Shown piece after piece: positions 19,265 to 28,875 of a stretch of DNA of 64,000 nt (position 1 is its first letter; the number at the start of each line of letters is the position of its first letter). The DNA is taken from positions 186,001-250,000 of the forward strand of contig NZ_JACSQY010000003.1 of NCBI RefSeq assembly GCF_014836415.1. The letters run 5' to 3'. Origin of the DNA: Sporosarcina gallistercoris (lineage in GTDB: Bacteria > Bacillota > Bacilli > Bacillales_A > Planococcaceae). The position numbers and the translations under genes were made by a program. The notes beneath the pieces are model-generated. The model was not told the origin of the DNA, searched no databases, and saw only the letters and a list, made by a program, of their open reading frames with translations.

Positions 19265-20533
19265 ATGACTAACGAAGGTAAAATCACAGTATCAAACGGT
19301 GTATTGAACGTTCCCGATCACGCAACAGTTCCATTCATCATTGGTGATGGAACAGGCCCCGATATCTGGCATGCAGCTTCACGCGTCCTTGAAGGAGCAG
19401 TGGAAAAAGCCTATAACGGTAAGCGTAAGCTTGTTTGGAAAGAAGTGTTAGCAGGAGAGAAAGCATTCAACGAAACTGGAGAATGGCTTCCACAAGCGAC
19501 ACTCGATACGATTGAAGAATACCTGATTGCGATCAAAGGTCCTTTAACTACTCCTATTGGTGGTGGATTCCGTTCATTGAACGTAGCACTTCGCCAAGAA
19601 CTCGATCTTTACACTTGTTTGCGTCCAGTACGTTACTTCGAAGGTGTTCCTTCTCCAGTAAAACGTCCTGAAGACTGTGACATGGTCATCTTCCGTGAAA
19701 ACACTGAAGACATTTACGCAGGAATCGAATACAAAGAAGGTTCTGACGAAGTCAAGAAACTTATCAAGTTCCTACAAGACGAATTCAATGTAAAAAATAT
19801 CCGTTTCCCTGAAACTTCCGGTCTTGGCATTAAGCCGATTTCTGAAGAAGGTACAAAACGTCTTGTTCGCGGTGCATTGAACTATGCAATCAAAGAAGGA
19901 CGCAAATCATTGACACTTGTACACAAAGGAAACATCATGAAATTCACAGAAGGCGCATTCAAAAACTGGGGATATGAAGTGGCTGAAGAAGAATTCGGCG
20001 ACAAAGTATTCACATGGAACGAATACGACCGCATTAAAGAGGAAAAAGGCACAGACGCTGCAAACAAAGCGCAATCTGATGCTGAAGCTGCAGGCAAAAT
20101 CATCGTTAAAGATTCCATTGCTGATATCTTCCTTCAGCAGATCTTGACACGTCCGAAGGAATTCGACGTTGTTGCAACGATGAACCTGAATGGTGACTAC
20201 GTTTCTGATGCACTTGCTGCACAAGTAGGCGGAATCGGAATCGCACCAGGCGCTAATATCAACTACTTGACTGGACACGCAATCTTTGAAGCAACTCACG
20301 GTACTGCACCGAAGTATGCAGGTCTTGATAAAGTTAACCCATCATCTGTTATTCTTTCTGGCGTTATGATGCTTGAGCACCTTGGCTGGAACGAAGCTGC
20401 AGACATGATTACGAAGTCAATCGAAAAGACAATCGCTTCTAAAGTGGTTACTTATGACTTCGCACGTTTGATGGACGGCGCTACCGAAGTGAAGACTTCA
20501 GAGTTCGCTGATGAGTTAATCAAAAACCTATAA
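19265..20533 (+). CDS. icd: Isocitrate dehydrogenase (NADP+)
   Basis: This 422-residue enzyme oxidatively decarboxylates isocitrate to 2-oxoglutarate. The nucleotide and substrate blocks are complete: [15 protein letters not shown], the phosphorylatable-Ser loop [23 protein letters not shown], and the metal-binding [28 protein letters not shown] follows. The true start is the ATG at 19265 after GGGAGGAATTATA; an upstream ATG at 19244 precedes that site. Length equals B. subtilis Icd (423). It ends in a hairpin terminator. Confidence 0.97.
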   Translation: MTNEGKITVSNGVLNVPDHATVPFIIGDGTGPDIWHAASRVLEGAVEKAYNGKRKLVWKEVLAGEKAFNETGEWLPQATLDTIEEYLIAIKGPLTTPIGGGFRSLNVALRQELDLYTCLRPVRYFEGVPSPVKRPEDCDMVIFRENTEDIYAGIEYKEGSDEVKKLIKFLQDEFNVKNIRFPETSGLGIKPISEEGTKRLVRGALNYAIKEGRKSLTLVHKGNIMKFTEGAFKNWGYEVAEEEFGDKVFTWNEYDRIKEEKGTDAANKAQSDAEAAGKIIVKDSIADIFLQQILTRPKEFDVVATMNLNGDYVSDALAAQVGGIGIAPGANINYLTGHAIFEATHGTAPKYAGLDKVNPSSVILSGVMMLEHLGWNEAADMITKSIEKTIASKVVTYDFARLMDGATEVKTSEFADELIKNL

Positions 20534-20573
20534 GTTTACAAACCGTATTCGGCAGGTACACAATAAGTAAGAG

Positions 20574-20612
20574 ACAAAAAGCAGAGCTTTAAATGTAGCC
20601 TCTGCTTTTTGT
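20574..20612 (+). terminator. Terminator after icd
   Basis: ACAAAAAGCAGAG pairs with CTCTGCTTTTTGT around a 13-nt loop, with a T run inside the descending arm. A degraded repeat element and then mdh follow. Confidence 0.85.
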
Positions 20613-20644
20613 TTATATAAAAATAGGTTGGGAAATTAAACGAT

Positions 20645-20839
20645 GTTGATTATTGCAAAGATATGCTCCCAACGCTTCGCTTTTGCTCGCAAAAGCCGTT
20701 CTTCGTTACGGCTCTCACTACAGACGGACGCGGGACTACAGGATATAGGTCATGCAATCATTGTGGCAGGACGCTAACAACTTAGGTGGTTTCCATGATC
20801 CTGATCCCTCAGGAGTCGCCGCCTGCCGCTTCAATCAAC
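20645..20839. repeat. Degraded GTTGATT...AATCAAC repeat between icd and mdh
   Basis: The icd-mdh spacer (380 bp) holds the icd terminator and this stand-alone repeat copy. The conserved core CCCAACGCTTCGCTTTTGCT…CGCAAAAGCCGTTCTTCGTTACGG matches the long-form copies at 754-999 and 47612-47858. CAGGAGTCGCCGCCTGCCGCTTC before the right end matches the left arm of the family read in reverse. About 80 bases in the middle have no match to the other copies. No transposase or target duplication is visible, so it lies outside any recognisable IS. Confidence 0.75.
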
Positions 20840-20913
20840 GGTGTATTCTGGCGGAAGTTACTTCATTGAAAATTAGTGAATCACAAATTCCATTTCTGAA
20901 AGGGAGTTTTAGT

Positions 20914-21852
20914 ATGTCTATGGTTCGTAAAAAGGTTTCTGTTATTGGTTCCGGGTTTACGGGAGCTACGACTGCGTTTTTGCTTGCTCAGAAAGAATTG
21001 TGTGACGTGGTGCTGGTGGACATTCCCGGTATGGAGAATTCAACGAAGGGAAAGGCACTGGATATGCTGGAAGCGAGTCCCGTGCAAGGCTTTGATGCTT
21101 CGATAATTGGAACGGCTGACTATGCAGATACTAAGGATTCAGACATTGTCATCATCACTGCAGGCATTGCACGCAAGCCTGGAATGAGTCGGGATGACCT
21201 TGTTCAAACCAATCAGAAAGTCATGAAGTCAGTGACAGCTGAAATCATCAAGCATTCCCCTGACACAACGATCCTCGTATTGACGAATCCAGTCGACGCG
21301 ATGACATATACGGTCTACAAAGAGTCCGGGTTGCCGAAAGAGCGGGTGATTGGTCAGTCAGGGGTGCTCGATACAGCACGTTTCCGTACTTTCATTGCCC
21401 AAGAACTGAACGTTTCAGTGAAGGATGTTTCTGGATTTGTATTAGGTGGACATGGAGACGACATGGTGCCGCTCGTCAGATATTCTGCAGCTGGGGGAGT
21501 ACCGCTTGAAACGTTAATTTCTCCAGAAAGAATAGAAGAAATCGTAGCGCGAACTCGTAAAGGCGGGGCGGAGATTGTAAACCTTCTTGGCAATGGATCT
21601 GCTTATTATGCACCAGCTGCTTCTCTAGTGGAGATGGCGGAAGCGATTTTGAAAGACCAGAAGCGTATTATACCGGCAATTGCCTATTTGGAAGGCGAAT
21701 TCGGAATGGATGGAATTTACTTGGGAGTCCCGACCGTTCTCGGAAAAAATGGAGTTGAAAAGATTATTGATCTTGAGTTAACAGACGAGGAGAAACAGGC
21801 ATTGAGTAAATCAGCGGACTCCGTAAAAGCAGTCATGCAAGTGCTTGCCTGA
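20914..21852 (+). CDS. mdh: Malate dehydrogenase
   Basis: This 312-residue NAD-dependent enzyme interconverts malate and oxaloacetate. Visible motifs are the Rossmann loop [13 protein letters not shown], the acidic NAD-selecting residue in [11 protein letters not shown], the substrate Arg in [12 protein letters not shown], and the catalytic His in [13 protein letters not shown]. The start is the ATG at 20914, with AAGGGAGTTTTAGT upstream, which gives the usual 312 residues. The frame stays open upstream through a repeat element, but that part is not protein-like. Confidence 0.97.
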   Translation: MSMVRKKVSVIGSGFTGATTAFLLAQKELCDVVLVDIPGMENSTKGKALDMLEASPVQGFDASIIGTADYADTKDSDIVIITAGIARKPGMSRDDLVQTNQKVMKSVTAEIIKHSPDTTILVLTNPVDAMTYTVYKESGLPKERVIGQSGVLDTARFRTFIAQELNVSVKDVSGFVLGGHGDDMVPLVRYSAAGGVPLETLISPERIEEIVARTRKGGAEIVNLLGNGSAYYAPAASLVEMAEAILKDQKRIIPAIAYLEGEFGMDGIYLGVPTVLGKNGVEKIIDLELTDEEKQALSKSADSVKAVMQVLA

Positions 21853-21862
21853 TCATTTTCTG

Positions 21863-21899
21863 AATCGAGTAGTGGCAGAAGACACTACTCGATTTATTT
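21863..21899 (+). terminator. Terminator after mdh
   Basis: AATCGAGTAGTG pairs perfectly with CACTACTCGATT (12 bp) around an 8-nt loop and is followed by TATTTTTG. Confidence 0.9.
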
Positions 21900-21958
21900 T
21901 TGTTTTATGATAAACTTTAAAGGAGAAGGATAGTACCTAACAAGGGGGACTTTTTTTG

Positions 21959-22435
21959 ATGCTCGGTAAAAAGAGAAGAGTGGGAAGAGGAATTAATGAT
22001 ATTAAGGTTGGGGAAAAACTGAAATTGACTGAAAAGATAGAAGACAGAGATCTGCTTCTTTATCTAGGCTTGACGAATGATCCTAATCCAATCTATATTC
22101 AACATGATTTTGCTTCACAGACAGACGTTAAAAAACCGATTGTACCGACACTTATGCTGACTGGTATTATCACTTCGGCTGTTTCTAAATACTTACCAGG
22201 TCCGGGTTCTTATATTCTTGCTCAACATTTAGAGTTTCCTATCCCCGTTTACCATTATGAAACGGTAGCGATCACATTGGAAGTCCAGGAAGTCCATACC
22301 GAGGAAAATCGAATCGAAATTTTTGTAAGTGCCGTGAATGAAGCGGACGACCAAATAATTAGAGGAACTGTCAGCGTTGCGGCTCCTGAATTGAAAGAAA
22401 AACAACTTACATCACAATCATTGGATAATTTCTAA
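21959..22435 (+). CDS. MaoC-like hotdog-fold protein
   Basis: This 158-residue protein resembles (R)-specific enoyl-CoA hydratases and related hotdog proteins. It has the hydratase-type segment YLGLTNDPNPIYIQHDFA, where the D-x-x-x-x-H active-site spacing is kept, followed by PIVPTLMLTGIITSAVS and a C-terminal beta sheet. The start could be the TTG at 21956 or the ATG at 21959; the GGGGG site is 8 or 11 bases away. It ends one base before phoP, so it is probably the first gene of the phoPR transcript, an arrangement seen in relatives. It could act in fatty acid metabolism or be a non-catalytic acyl-binding protein. Confidence 0.82.
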   Translation: MLGKKRRVGRGINDIKVGEKLKLTEKIEDRDLLLYLGLTNDPNPIYIQHDFASQTDVKKPIVPTLMLTGIITSAVSKYLPGPGSYILAQHLEFPIPVYHYETVAITLEVQEVHTEENRIEIFVSAVNEADDQIIRGTVSVAAPELKEKQLTSQSLDNF

Positions 22436-22436
22436 T

Positions 22437-23147
22437 ATGGATATGATAGAAGAAATCTCAACAAAAACAATATTAATAGTAGAAGACGATCCATCGATAT
22501 GTACACTTCTCGACTATAACCTGAAACAAAATGGGTATCAGACGCTAGTTGCAACAAACGGTATAGATGGTTTGGAAAAAGCGACAAAGAATAAACCTGA
22601 TTTGATCGTACTAGATATTATGCTTCCTGGAATGGATGGCATCGATGTCTGTCGGAATTTGAGGCAGCGTAATATAGAAACCCCCATTATCATGTTGACA
22701 GCGCGAGGAGACGAGACCGACAAAGTGTTAGGATTGGAAATTGGTGCGGACGATTACATGACCAAGCCATTCAGCCCTCGTGAACTGACGGCGCGTATTA
22801 AGGCGGTATTGCGCCGCGCCAATGGTCCCAAACAACCGAGTGACAGTATTAGTATCAATGGATTAACCGTATATCTTGAGCGATACCAAACTGAGCTGAA
22901 TGGAGAACTGCTTGAATTCACACCAAAGGAATTCGAACTACTCGTATATCTCATGAAACACAAAAATCGTGTACTCTCGCGCGATCAATTGTTATCAGCT
23001 GTGTGGAATTACGATTTTAGTGGAGATACTCGTATTGTGGATGTTCACATTAGCCACCTCCGCGATAAAATCGAAGAAGATACGAAAAAGCCGCGTTCCA
23101 TTAAAACTGTGCGGGGAATCGGCTATAAATTCGAGGAGTTTTCATGA
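22437..23147 (+). CDS. phoP: PhoP response regulator of phosphate starvation
   Basis: This is a 236-residue OmpR-family regulator. The receiver domain (about residues 10-125) has the acidic pocket VEDDPS, the phosphoacceptor Asp in IVLDIMLPGMDG, the Thr in IIMLTARG and the Lys in DDYMTKPFSPREL. The C-terminal winged helix (about 140-235) ends RTVRGIGYKFEE. It overlaps phoR by 4 bp. In Bacillales PhoPR adjusts teichoic acid synthesis, phosphatases and phosphate uptake. The ribosome binding site is weak, so translation may be coupled to the upstream MaoC-like gene. Confidence 0.93.
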   Translation: MDMIEEISTKTILIVEDDPSICTLLDYNLKQNGYQTLVATNGIDGLEKATKNKPDLIVLDIMLPGMDGIDVCRNLRQRNIETPIIMLTARGDETDKVLGLEIGADDYMTKPFSPRELTARIKAVLRRANGPKQPSDSISINGLTVYLERYQTELNGELLEFTPKEFELLVYLMKHKNRVLSRDQLLSAVWNYDFSGDTRIVDVHISHLRDKIEEDTKKPRSIKTVRGIGYKFEEFS

Positions 23148-24577
23148 TAAAGGAAGGACATTCCCGGCGGATCCTACTTACAACTAGTGCTGCACTAGTT
23201 GTCTTTTCGGTTGTTTTATGGATTGTCATCAGTCAATTTTTCAATGTAGTGGATGCGAATATGAATCCATCCTTGGAAAAGAAATTCCTGCTCTATTTGA
23301 CTGTAGTCATCGTTCTGTTCTTGTTGTTAAGTTTGTTTACGGTATCCAGGATGATCTATCATTTTACAAAGCCGGTTGACGAATTGACACTTGTCGCAAG
23401 AAAGCTCGCAAGCGGAGATTACAAAGCGCGTGTCAGTGTGAGTGAGTTCAAGGATCTTGGGAATTTAGCCATTTCCATTAACCAGATCGCAAGGAATGGC
23501 CAAGAAACTCAAATCGTGAGATCGATGGAAAAAGAGCGGTTAAAAACACTTATTGAGAGTATTGGCAGCAGTTTACTCATGCTTGGCAGAGGGGGTACGG
23601 TCAATCTGATGAATGGGGTTTTTGCCCAAACATTTAATGCCTCTTCTCCTGATGCAATCGGGAAATCCTATAAGGAAATCGGTTTGCCTTTAGCGGCTGA
23701 AAAATTGATTGAAGACGTCTTCCTTTCTGAGCAAGTTCATGAGCAGCAAATCCGGATTCAGCAAGACAATGGACCGTTGGACTTGAATGTTTATGGTGCA
23801 CCAGTTATTGGGCGTCACGGCAATTGGTTAGGGATCATCGTGGTGTTTCATGACATTTCGAAAATCATCCGATTGGAAGAAGTGCGAAAAGATTTCGTTG
23901 CTAACGTATCCCATGAATTGAGAACGCCCGTCACGTCCATTAAAGGATTTGCTGAAACTTTATTGGATGGAGCACTTTCAGATCCGGAAATTTCAAGGGA
24001 CTTCATCACGATTATAGAAAAAGAGAGTGGCCGTTTGCATTCTCTTGTATCGGATTTACTGGAATTATCAGGAATTGAACAGCACGGATTCACACTGAAT
24101 TTATCTCAAGTGGATGCTGCCATTACAATCCAAGAGGCTGCACAATTAGTTTCTGGAAAGCTTGCTGAAAAACAAATGACAGTGGAGATCGAGGAGATGG
24201 GTGAATTAGTGATTGAAGCTGATAGCGGGCGTCTTATGCAAGTGCTTGTTAACTTGCTCATCAATGCAATCACCTATTCGAAACAAGGTACGACCGTACG
24301 TATATCAGGAAAGAAAGACCATGATTCCATTGTCATTTCAATTGCAGACGAAGGCATTGGTATAGAAAAAGAGAAGCTGCAAAGAGTGTTTGAACGATTT
24401 TACCGTGCTGATTTAGCGCGAAGCCGTGAATCAGGAGGTACAGGACTTGGCCTTGCAATCGTGAAGCACTTATTGGAAGCACATCACGGCAGTATCTGGG
24501 TGGAAAGTGAATTAGGTGAAGGATCTGTATTCTTCATAAAGCTGCCCATCCATCAGCACCTGACTGCATCGGAATAG
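23144..24577 (+). CDS. phoR: PhoR sensor histidine kinase with a minimal external loop
   Basis: This 477-residue membrane kinase is encoded immediately after phoP. Transmembrane helix 1 (about residues 7-30) and helix 2 (about 45-67) are separated by only about 15 residues. B. subtilis PhoR (about 579 residues) has a large extracytoplasmic PAS domain there. A HAMP domain follows (about 68-120), then a cytoplasmic PAS (about 130-235), the HisKA box with the phosphorylated His (VANVSHELRTPVTSIKG, about 255), and a HATPase with N (LLINAITYS), G1 (IADEGIGIE) and G2 (GGTGLGLAIVK) boxes. All catalytic parts are intact. The sensing function must therefore lie in the membrane or in the cytoplasmic PAS. 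Confidence 0.93.
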   Translation: MIKEGHSRRILLTTSAALVVFSVVLWIVISQFFNVVDANMNPSLEKKFLLYLTVVIVLFLLLSLFTVSRMIYHFTKPVDELTLVARKLASGDYKARVSVSEFKDLGNLAISINQIARNGQETQIVRSMEKERLKTLIESIGSSLLMLGRGGTVNLMNGVFAQTFNASSPDAIGKSYKEIGLPLAAEKLIEDVFLSEQVHEQQIRIQQDNGPLDLNVYGAPVIGRHGNWLGIIVVFHDISKIIRLEEVRKDFVANVSHELRTPVTSIKGFAETLLDGALSDPEISRDFITIIEKESGRLHSLVSDLLELSGIEQHGFTLNLSQVDAAITIQEAAQLVSGKLAEKQMTVEIEEMGELVIEADSGRLMQVLVNLLINAITYSKQGTTVRISGKKDHDSIVISIADEGIGIEKEKLQRVFERFYRADLARSRESGGTGLGLAIVKHLLEAHHGSIWVESELGEGSVFFIKLPIHQHLTASE

Positions 24578-24587
24578 AGAAGGGCCC

Positions 24588-24646
24588 CGTCGTTTTCATT
24601 TCATCCTGCCTGCATGGTAAGATGGAGGGAGACGACGTTTTTTTTA
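24588..24646 (+). terminator. Likely terminator between phoR and polA
   Basis: CGTCGT (24588-24593) pairs with ACGACG (24632-24637) with further internal pairing (CATC/GATG), followed by nine T. The polA ribosome binding site lies right behind it. Confidence 0.55.
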
Positions 24647-24666
24647 TGAAGGAGTGGACGAGCTAC

Positions 24667-27294
24667 GTGACGACTAAAAAAATTGTATTGCTTGACGGGA
24701 ACAGCTTGGCTTACCGTGCATTTTTTGCATTGCCATTATTAACAAATGACAGTGGAATCCATACGAACGCTGTATATGGATTCACGATGATGCTGCAAAA
24801 CATCCTTAAAGAAGAACAGCCGACCCACGTGCTTGTTGCTTGGGATGCTGGGAAAACTACATTCCGGCATAGTACGTTCAGTGAATACAAAGGGGGAAGA
24901 CAAAAAACTCCGCCTGAGTTATCTGAACAATTTCCATACTTGCGGAAACTGCTGAAAGCATTCAATATCCCTCAATACGAATTGGAGAACTTTGAAGCAG
25001 ACGATATTATCGGGACACTAAGCCGTACAGCGAGCGAGGAAGCAGTGAAGACAGTGGTGATTTCCGGCGACAAGGATTTGACTCAGCTTGCAACGGATTC
25101 AACGACTGTTTGCATTACGCGTAAAGGAATCACTGATATGGAAATCTATACACCTGCGCATATTGAAGAAAAGTATGGAATCGGACCTCTTCAGATCATC
25201 GATATGAAAGGTCTGATGGGAGATGCTTCGGATAACATTCCGGGTGTACCTGGCGTCGGGGAAAAGACCGCGTTAAAACTGTTGAAAGAATATGGGTCCG
25301 TTGAGCACGTATATGAGTCTCTTGACGCGATCAGTGGCAAAAAACTGAAAGAGAACTTAACGAATAACGAAGAACAGGCGTATATGAGTAAGCGGTTGGC
25401 AACCATTGAAGTGAATGCACCGATTACAATCAGTTTACAGGATTTGTCATACGATGGACCTGACGAAGAACAACTAACATCTCTCTATAAAGAATTGAAA
25501 TTCACGACACTCCTTGAAAAAATGGGAGTGGAGGGCGTGGAATCTGAGCCAGTTGAAGTAATTGAAGTTGAAACAAAGCACAAGCTGACAGCAGCCGATC
25601 TTTCCGATCAGATGGCAGTCCACTTGGAGATGATGGACGATAACTATTTAACATCGGAACTGTTTGGACTTGCGATGACAAATGGTGAACGCGTGTTTTA
25701 TGTACCGCTGGACGATTTGAAACAGGACGATGTACTGAAAAAGTGGCTTGCTGATCCCGGAACTAAAAAATTCACGACGGATGCGAAAGCCCTTTTTGCA
25801 GCTTTAGCAGCAATTGATATTCCTGTCTCAGGAATCGATTTCGACTTAACCCTCGCTGCGTATATTGTTAATCCGTCGTTGTCTTTTGATGACGTATCGG
25901 AAGCGGCTGCATCCGTAGGCTGGAACGGTATCCAGAAAGACGAAAAAGTCTATGGGAAAGGGGCTAAGAAAGCAGCTCCGGCAATTGAGGAAATCGCACA
26001 ACATGCAGGCACTAAAGCTGTTGCTGTATGGAACTTGTTTGAGACCGTTTCTGAAAAACTTCGGCAAAATGAGCAATACGAGCTATACCATAATTTGGAA
26101 CTCCCGCTCGCGATTATTCTTGGCAAGATGGAATCCACTGGCGTGAAGACGGATTTGGCTACGCTCCAAACAATTGGTACAGAATTGTCAAGTCGACTCG
26201 AACATCTGGAAACGACAATTTATGAGTTGGCTGGACAGCCGTTTAACATCAATTCCCCCAAACAGCTCGGAGTGATTCTTTTTGAAAAGATTGGGTTAAC
26301 ACCAATCAAGAAAACGAAGACTGGCTACTCCACAGCCGCTGATGTGTTAGAAAAGTTAGCACCTGAGCATGAGATCATCGAGCACATTCTTTTGTTCCGT
26401 CAGCTCGGGAAGTTGAAATCCACATATATCGATGGACTATCGAAAGAAATCCATGAAGATGGTAAGATCCATACTCGTTTCCAGCAGGCTTTGACACAAA
26501 CAGGACGTCTAAGCTCCATCAATCCGAACTTGCAAAACATCCCGATCCGTCTGGAGGAAGGAAGAAAGATCCGTGCGGCATTCGTTCCTTCAGAACCGAA
26601 TTGGATCATGTTCGCGGCGGATTACTCACAAATCGAGTTACGGGTGCTTGCACATATTTCACAGGACAAAAAACTGATAGATGCATTTCGTGCAGATGAA
26701 GACGTTCATACGAAAACGGCAATGGATGTGTTTGGTGTAACGAAAGAAGAAGTGACATCCAACATGCGCCGCGCAGCGAAGGCAGTTAACTTCGGCATCG
26801 TATATGGAATCAGTGATTATGGGTTATCACAAAGTTTGGATATCCCACGGAAGGAAGCTGCAGAATTCATCGACACCTATTTGGCAAGTTTCCCGGGAGT
26901 CAAACAGTATATGGATACTATTATCGTTGATGCAAAACAACGGGGATTCGTCTCTACAATGATGAACCGTCGTCGCTATCTCCCTGATATTACAAGCTCG
27001 AACTTTAACTTACGAGGATTTGCAGAACGTACTGCTATGAACACGCCGATTCAAGGGACGGCTGCGGATATTATTAAAAAAGCGATGATCGATATGGATA
27101 GACGTCTGGAAGCAGAAGGGTTACAAGCTCGTATGCTTCTGCAAGTGCATGACGAACTCATATTTGAAGCACCTGAAGAAGAATTGGAACAATTGAAGAA
27201 AATCGTACCTGAAGTGATGGAATCCGCATTGGAACTGGATGTTCCCTTAAAAGTGGATTCTGCATATGGCGCAAGTTGGTACGATACGAAGTGA
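24667..27294 (+). CDS. polA: DNA polymerase I
   Basis: This family A polymerase of about 875 residues fills gaps in repair and replaces RNA primers. The 5'-3' exonuclease domain (about residues 1-295) starts VLLDGNSLAYRAFFALPLL and includes DNIPGVPGVGEKTALKLL. The central 3'-5' exonuclease domain (about 310-475) lacks the metal-binding acids (it reads VHLEMMDDNYL), as in other Bacillus enzymes, so it should not proofread. The polymerase domain has motif A AADYSQIELRVLAH, motif B RRAAKAVNFGIVYGISDYG and motif C LQVHDELIFEA. I start at GTG 24667, which matches the family N-terminus; AAGGAG lies 12 bases upstream. mutM follows after 10 bp. Confidence 0.96.
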   Translation: MTTKKIVLLDGNSLAYRAFFALPLLTNDSGIHTNAVYGFTMMLQNILKEEQPTHVLVAWDAGKTTFRHSTFSEYKGGRQKTPPELSEQFPYLRKLLKAFNIPQYELENFEADDIIGTLSRTASEEAVKTVVISGDKDLTQLATDSTTVCITRKGITDMEIYTPAHIEEKYGIGPLQIIDMKGLMGDASDNIPGVPGVGEKTALKLLKEYGSVEHVYESLDAISGKKLKENLTNNEEQAYMSKRLATIEVNAPITISLQDLSYDGPDEEQLTSLYKELKFTTLLEKMGVEGVESEPVEVIEVETKHKLTAADLSDQMAVHLEMMDDNYLTSELFGLAMTNGERVFYVPLDDLKQDDVLKKWLADPGTKKFTTDAKALFAALAAIDIPVSGIDFDLTLAAYIVNPSLSFDDVSEAAASVGWNGIQKDEKVYGKGAKKAAPAIEEIAQHAGTKAVAVWNLFETVSEKLRQNEQYELYHNLELPLAIILGKMESTGVKTDLATLQTIGTELSSRLEHLETTIYELAGQPFNINSPKQLGVILFEKIGLTPIKKTKTGYSTAADVLEKLAPEHEIIEHILLFRQLGKLKSTYIDGLSKEIHEDGKIHTRFQQALTQTGRLSSINPNLQNIPIRLEEGRKIRAAFVPSEPNWIMFAADYSQIELRVLAHISQDKKLIDAFRADEDVHTKTAMDVFGVTKEEVTSNMRRAAKAVNFGIVYGISDYGLSQSLDIPRKEAAEFIDTYLASFPGVKQYMDTIIVDAKQRGFVSTMMNRRRYLPDITSSNFNLRGFAERTAMNTPIQGTAADIIKKAMIDMDRRLEAEGLQARMLLQVHDELIFEAPEEELEQLKKIVPEVMESALELDVPLKVDSAYGASWYDTK

Positions 27295-27304
27295 GGGAAG
27301 CCAG

Positions 27305-28177
27305 ATGCCGGAATTACCTGAAGTAGAAGGGGTTGTCCGTTCGTTAGCACCTGTTGCAAGTGGACGTACTATAAGCGATGTGATCGTTTCCGAAACGGTA
27401 ATTGCATCAAAAGCTGCAGGAAAAGAAGCCATTGTAAAAGGCCATTCAGTCGATCGATTCTCTGCGGAACTTGCTGGATACACAATAGAAGCCGTTACGA
27501 GACGTAGCAAATACATTTATTTTCATCTCTTCAAAGACGATACATGCCGTCTCCTTGTCAGCCACTTAGGAATGACAGGAGCGTGGTTTGTCGTGAATGC
27601 GATCACTGAAATCCGTGAGCAAAAGTTTCGCAATCATATCCACGCCATCTTTCATCTTGAAGATGGCGGACTTCTCGTCTATTCGGACATCCGCCGTTTT
27701 GGAGAACTCCGCTTACTGACGTGTGAACAGGATCATCCGCCACTTACATTAATGGCTCCTGAACCATTCGATGCCGATGCGGAAGAGTTCTTCATCGAAA
27801 AAACGAAGCAAGATAAGTACGCAAAAAAGCCGATTAAAGAGGTCATCATGGACGGTCAAATCATATCAGGTTGCGGCAATATTTACGCAACAGAAGCGCT
27901 GTTCAGAATGCGGATCCATCCGAATCGATCAGCAGGCAGGATCAGCCGCGAAAGAAAACAACAGTTATTCCGCGAAATTGTAACTGTATTGGATGAAAGC
28001 ATTCAAGCGGGTGGCAGCTCCATATCCGATTATCGGAATATTAATGGGGAAGCGGGATCCATGCAGAATCGTCTGCAAATGTATGGTCATAAAGTATGTC
28101 CTCGATGCGGAGCGGAAACTGCTACTATTCAAATTGCGAATCGGACTTCCACCTACTGCAAAAAATGTCAACACTGA
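27305..28177 (+). CDS. mutM: Formamidopyrimidine-DNA glycosylase (Fpg)
   Basis: This 290-residue base-excision repair enzyme removes 8-oxoguanine and formamidopyrimidines and nicks the strand. The obligatory N-terminus MPELPEVE gives the catalytic Pro2 and Glu3. The family block KEVIMDGQIISGCGNIYATEAL contains the conserved helix-two-turn-helix. The C-terminal zinc finger is VCPRCG … STYCKKCQ. The start is the ATG at 27305, required for Pro2; it has GAGGGAAG upstream. It sits between polA and coaE as in Bacillus. Confidence 0.97.
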   Translation: MPELPEVEGVVRSLAPVASGRTISDVIVSETVIASKAAGKEAIVKGHSVDRFSAELAGYTIEAVTRRSKYIYFHLFKDDTCRLLVSHLGMTGAWFVVNAITEIREQKFRNHIHAIFHLEDGGLLVYSDIRRFGELRLLTCEQDHPPLTLMAPEPFDADAEEFFIEKTKQDKYAKKPIKEVIMDGQIISGCGNIYATEALFRMRIHPNRSAGRISRERKQQLFREIVTVLDESIQAGGSSISDYRNINGEAGSMQNRLQMYGHKVCPRCGAETATIQIANRTSTYCKKCQH

Positions 28178-28191
28178 AAAGGGGAACGCGT

Positions 28192-28782
28192 ATGATCATT
28201 GGTCTAACTGGAAGTATTGCGAGCGGTAAAAGTACAGTCGCCAATCTATTGAAAGATCGAGGATATCCGATTGTCGATGCAGATGAGATTGCACGGTTAG
28301 TTGTGGAGCCTGGAAGTCCGGTGCTACACGAAATTGAAACTGTATTTGGAGCGGAAGTCATTTGTGACGATGGCTCTTTGAATCGTGCGGCGATGGGCCG
28401 GCTGGTTTTTGGTGATGACAAGAAGCGAGAGCAATTGAACGCTATTATCCATCCAGCGATCCGGAAAGAACTCATTTTACAAAAAGAATCGCATTTAGCA
28501 GCAGGAGCAAAAACCGTCATTTTGGATATTCCGTTACTTTTTGAGAACAAGCTGCATGACTATGTAGAAAAGATTCTCGTGGTCTCCGTTACCCCTGAAG
28601 TTCAAAAAGAACGTCTGATGAGTCGTAACCAATTATCTGAGAGTGAAGCGGATTCAAGAATCGCCTCTCAATTGCCTATGGACATTAAAGAACAAGGCGC
28701 TGATGCTGTGATTGATAATAACGGAGATCTAGCCGAAACCGAGCGACAATTGGATGACGTATTGCAAAAGTGGCTCGTGTAA
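28192..28782 (+). CDS. coaE: Dephospho-CoA kinase
   Basis: This 196-residue P-loop kinase adds the 3' phosphate in the last step of coenzyme A synthesis. The Walker A motif is GLTGSIASGKSTVANLL. DADEIARLV and the lid-type segment KERLMSRNQLSESEADSRI are present. The ATG at 28192 has AAAAGGGGAACGCGT upstream and directly follows mutM. An in-frame upstream start within mutM is not credible. Confidence 0.96.
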   Translation: MIIGLTGSIASGKSTVANLLKDRGYPIVDADEIARLVVEPGSPVLHEIETVFGAEVICDDGSLNRAAMGRLVFGDDKKREQLNAIIHPAIRKELILQKESHLAAGAKTVILDIPLLFENKLHDYVEKILVVSVTPEVQKERLMSRNQLSESEADSRIASQLPMDIKEQGADAVIDNNGDLAETERQLDDVLQKWLV

Positions 28783-28843
28783 ATCTGTTCTGAAAAATCA
28801 AACATTGTTCAATGTTGCACAAACTCTTTCCTCACGGTAAAAA

Positions 28844-28854
28844 TGTGTTATACT
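28844..28854. promoter_or_regulatory. CcpN-type box 1 overlapping the gapB -10 region
   Basis: TGTGTTATACT matches the CcpN recognition consensus TRTGHYATAYW, as I recall it, at all 11 positions. It includes the probable -10 element TATACT (28849-28854) of gapB. CcpN represses gapB and pckA of B. subtilis on glycolytic carbon sources. Confidence 0.65.
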
Positions 28855-28875
28855 AATTACGATATTTAAGTAAAC

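Noticed and set aside
20752-20913. N-terminal extension of mdh
   Set aside because: The extension lies in a degraded repeat. The ATG at 20914 has the ribosome binding site and gives the normal length.
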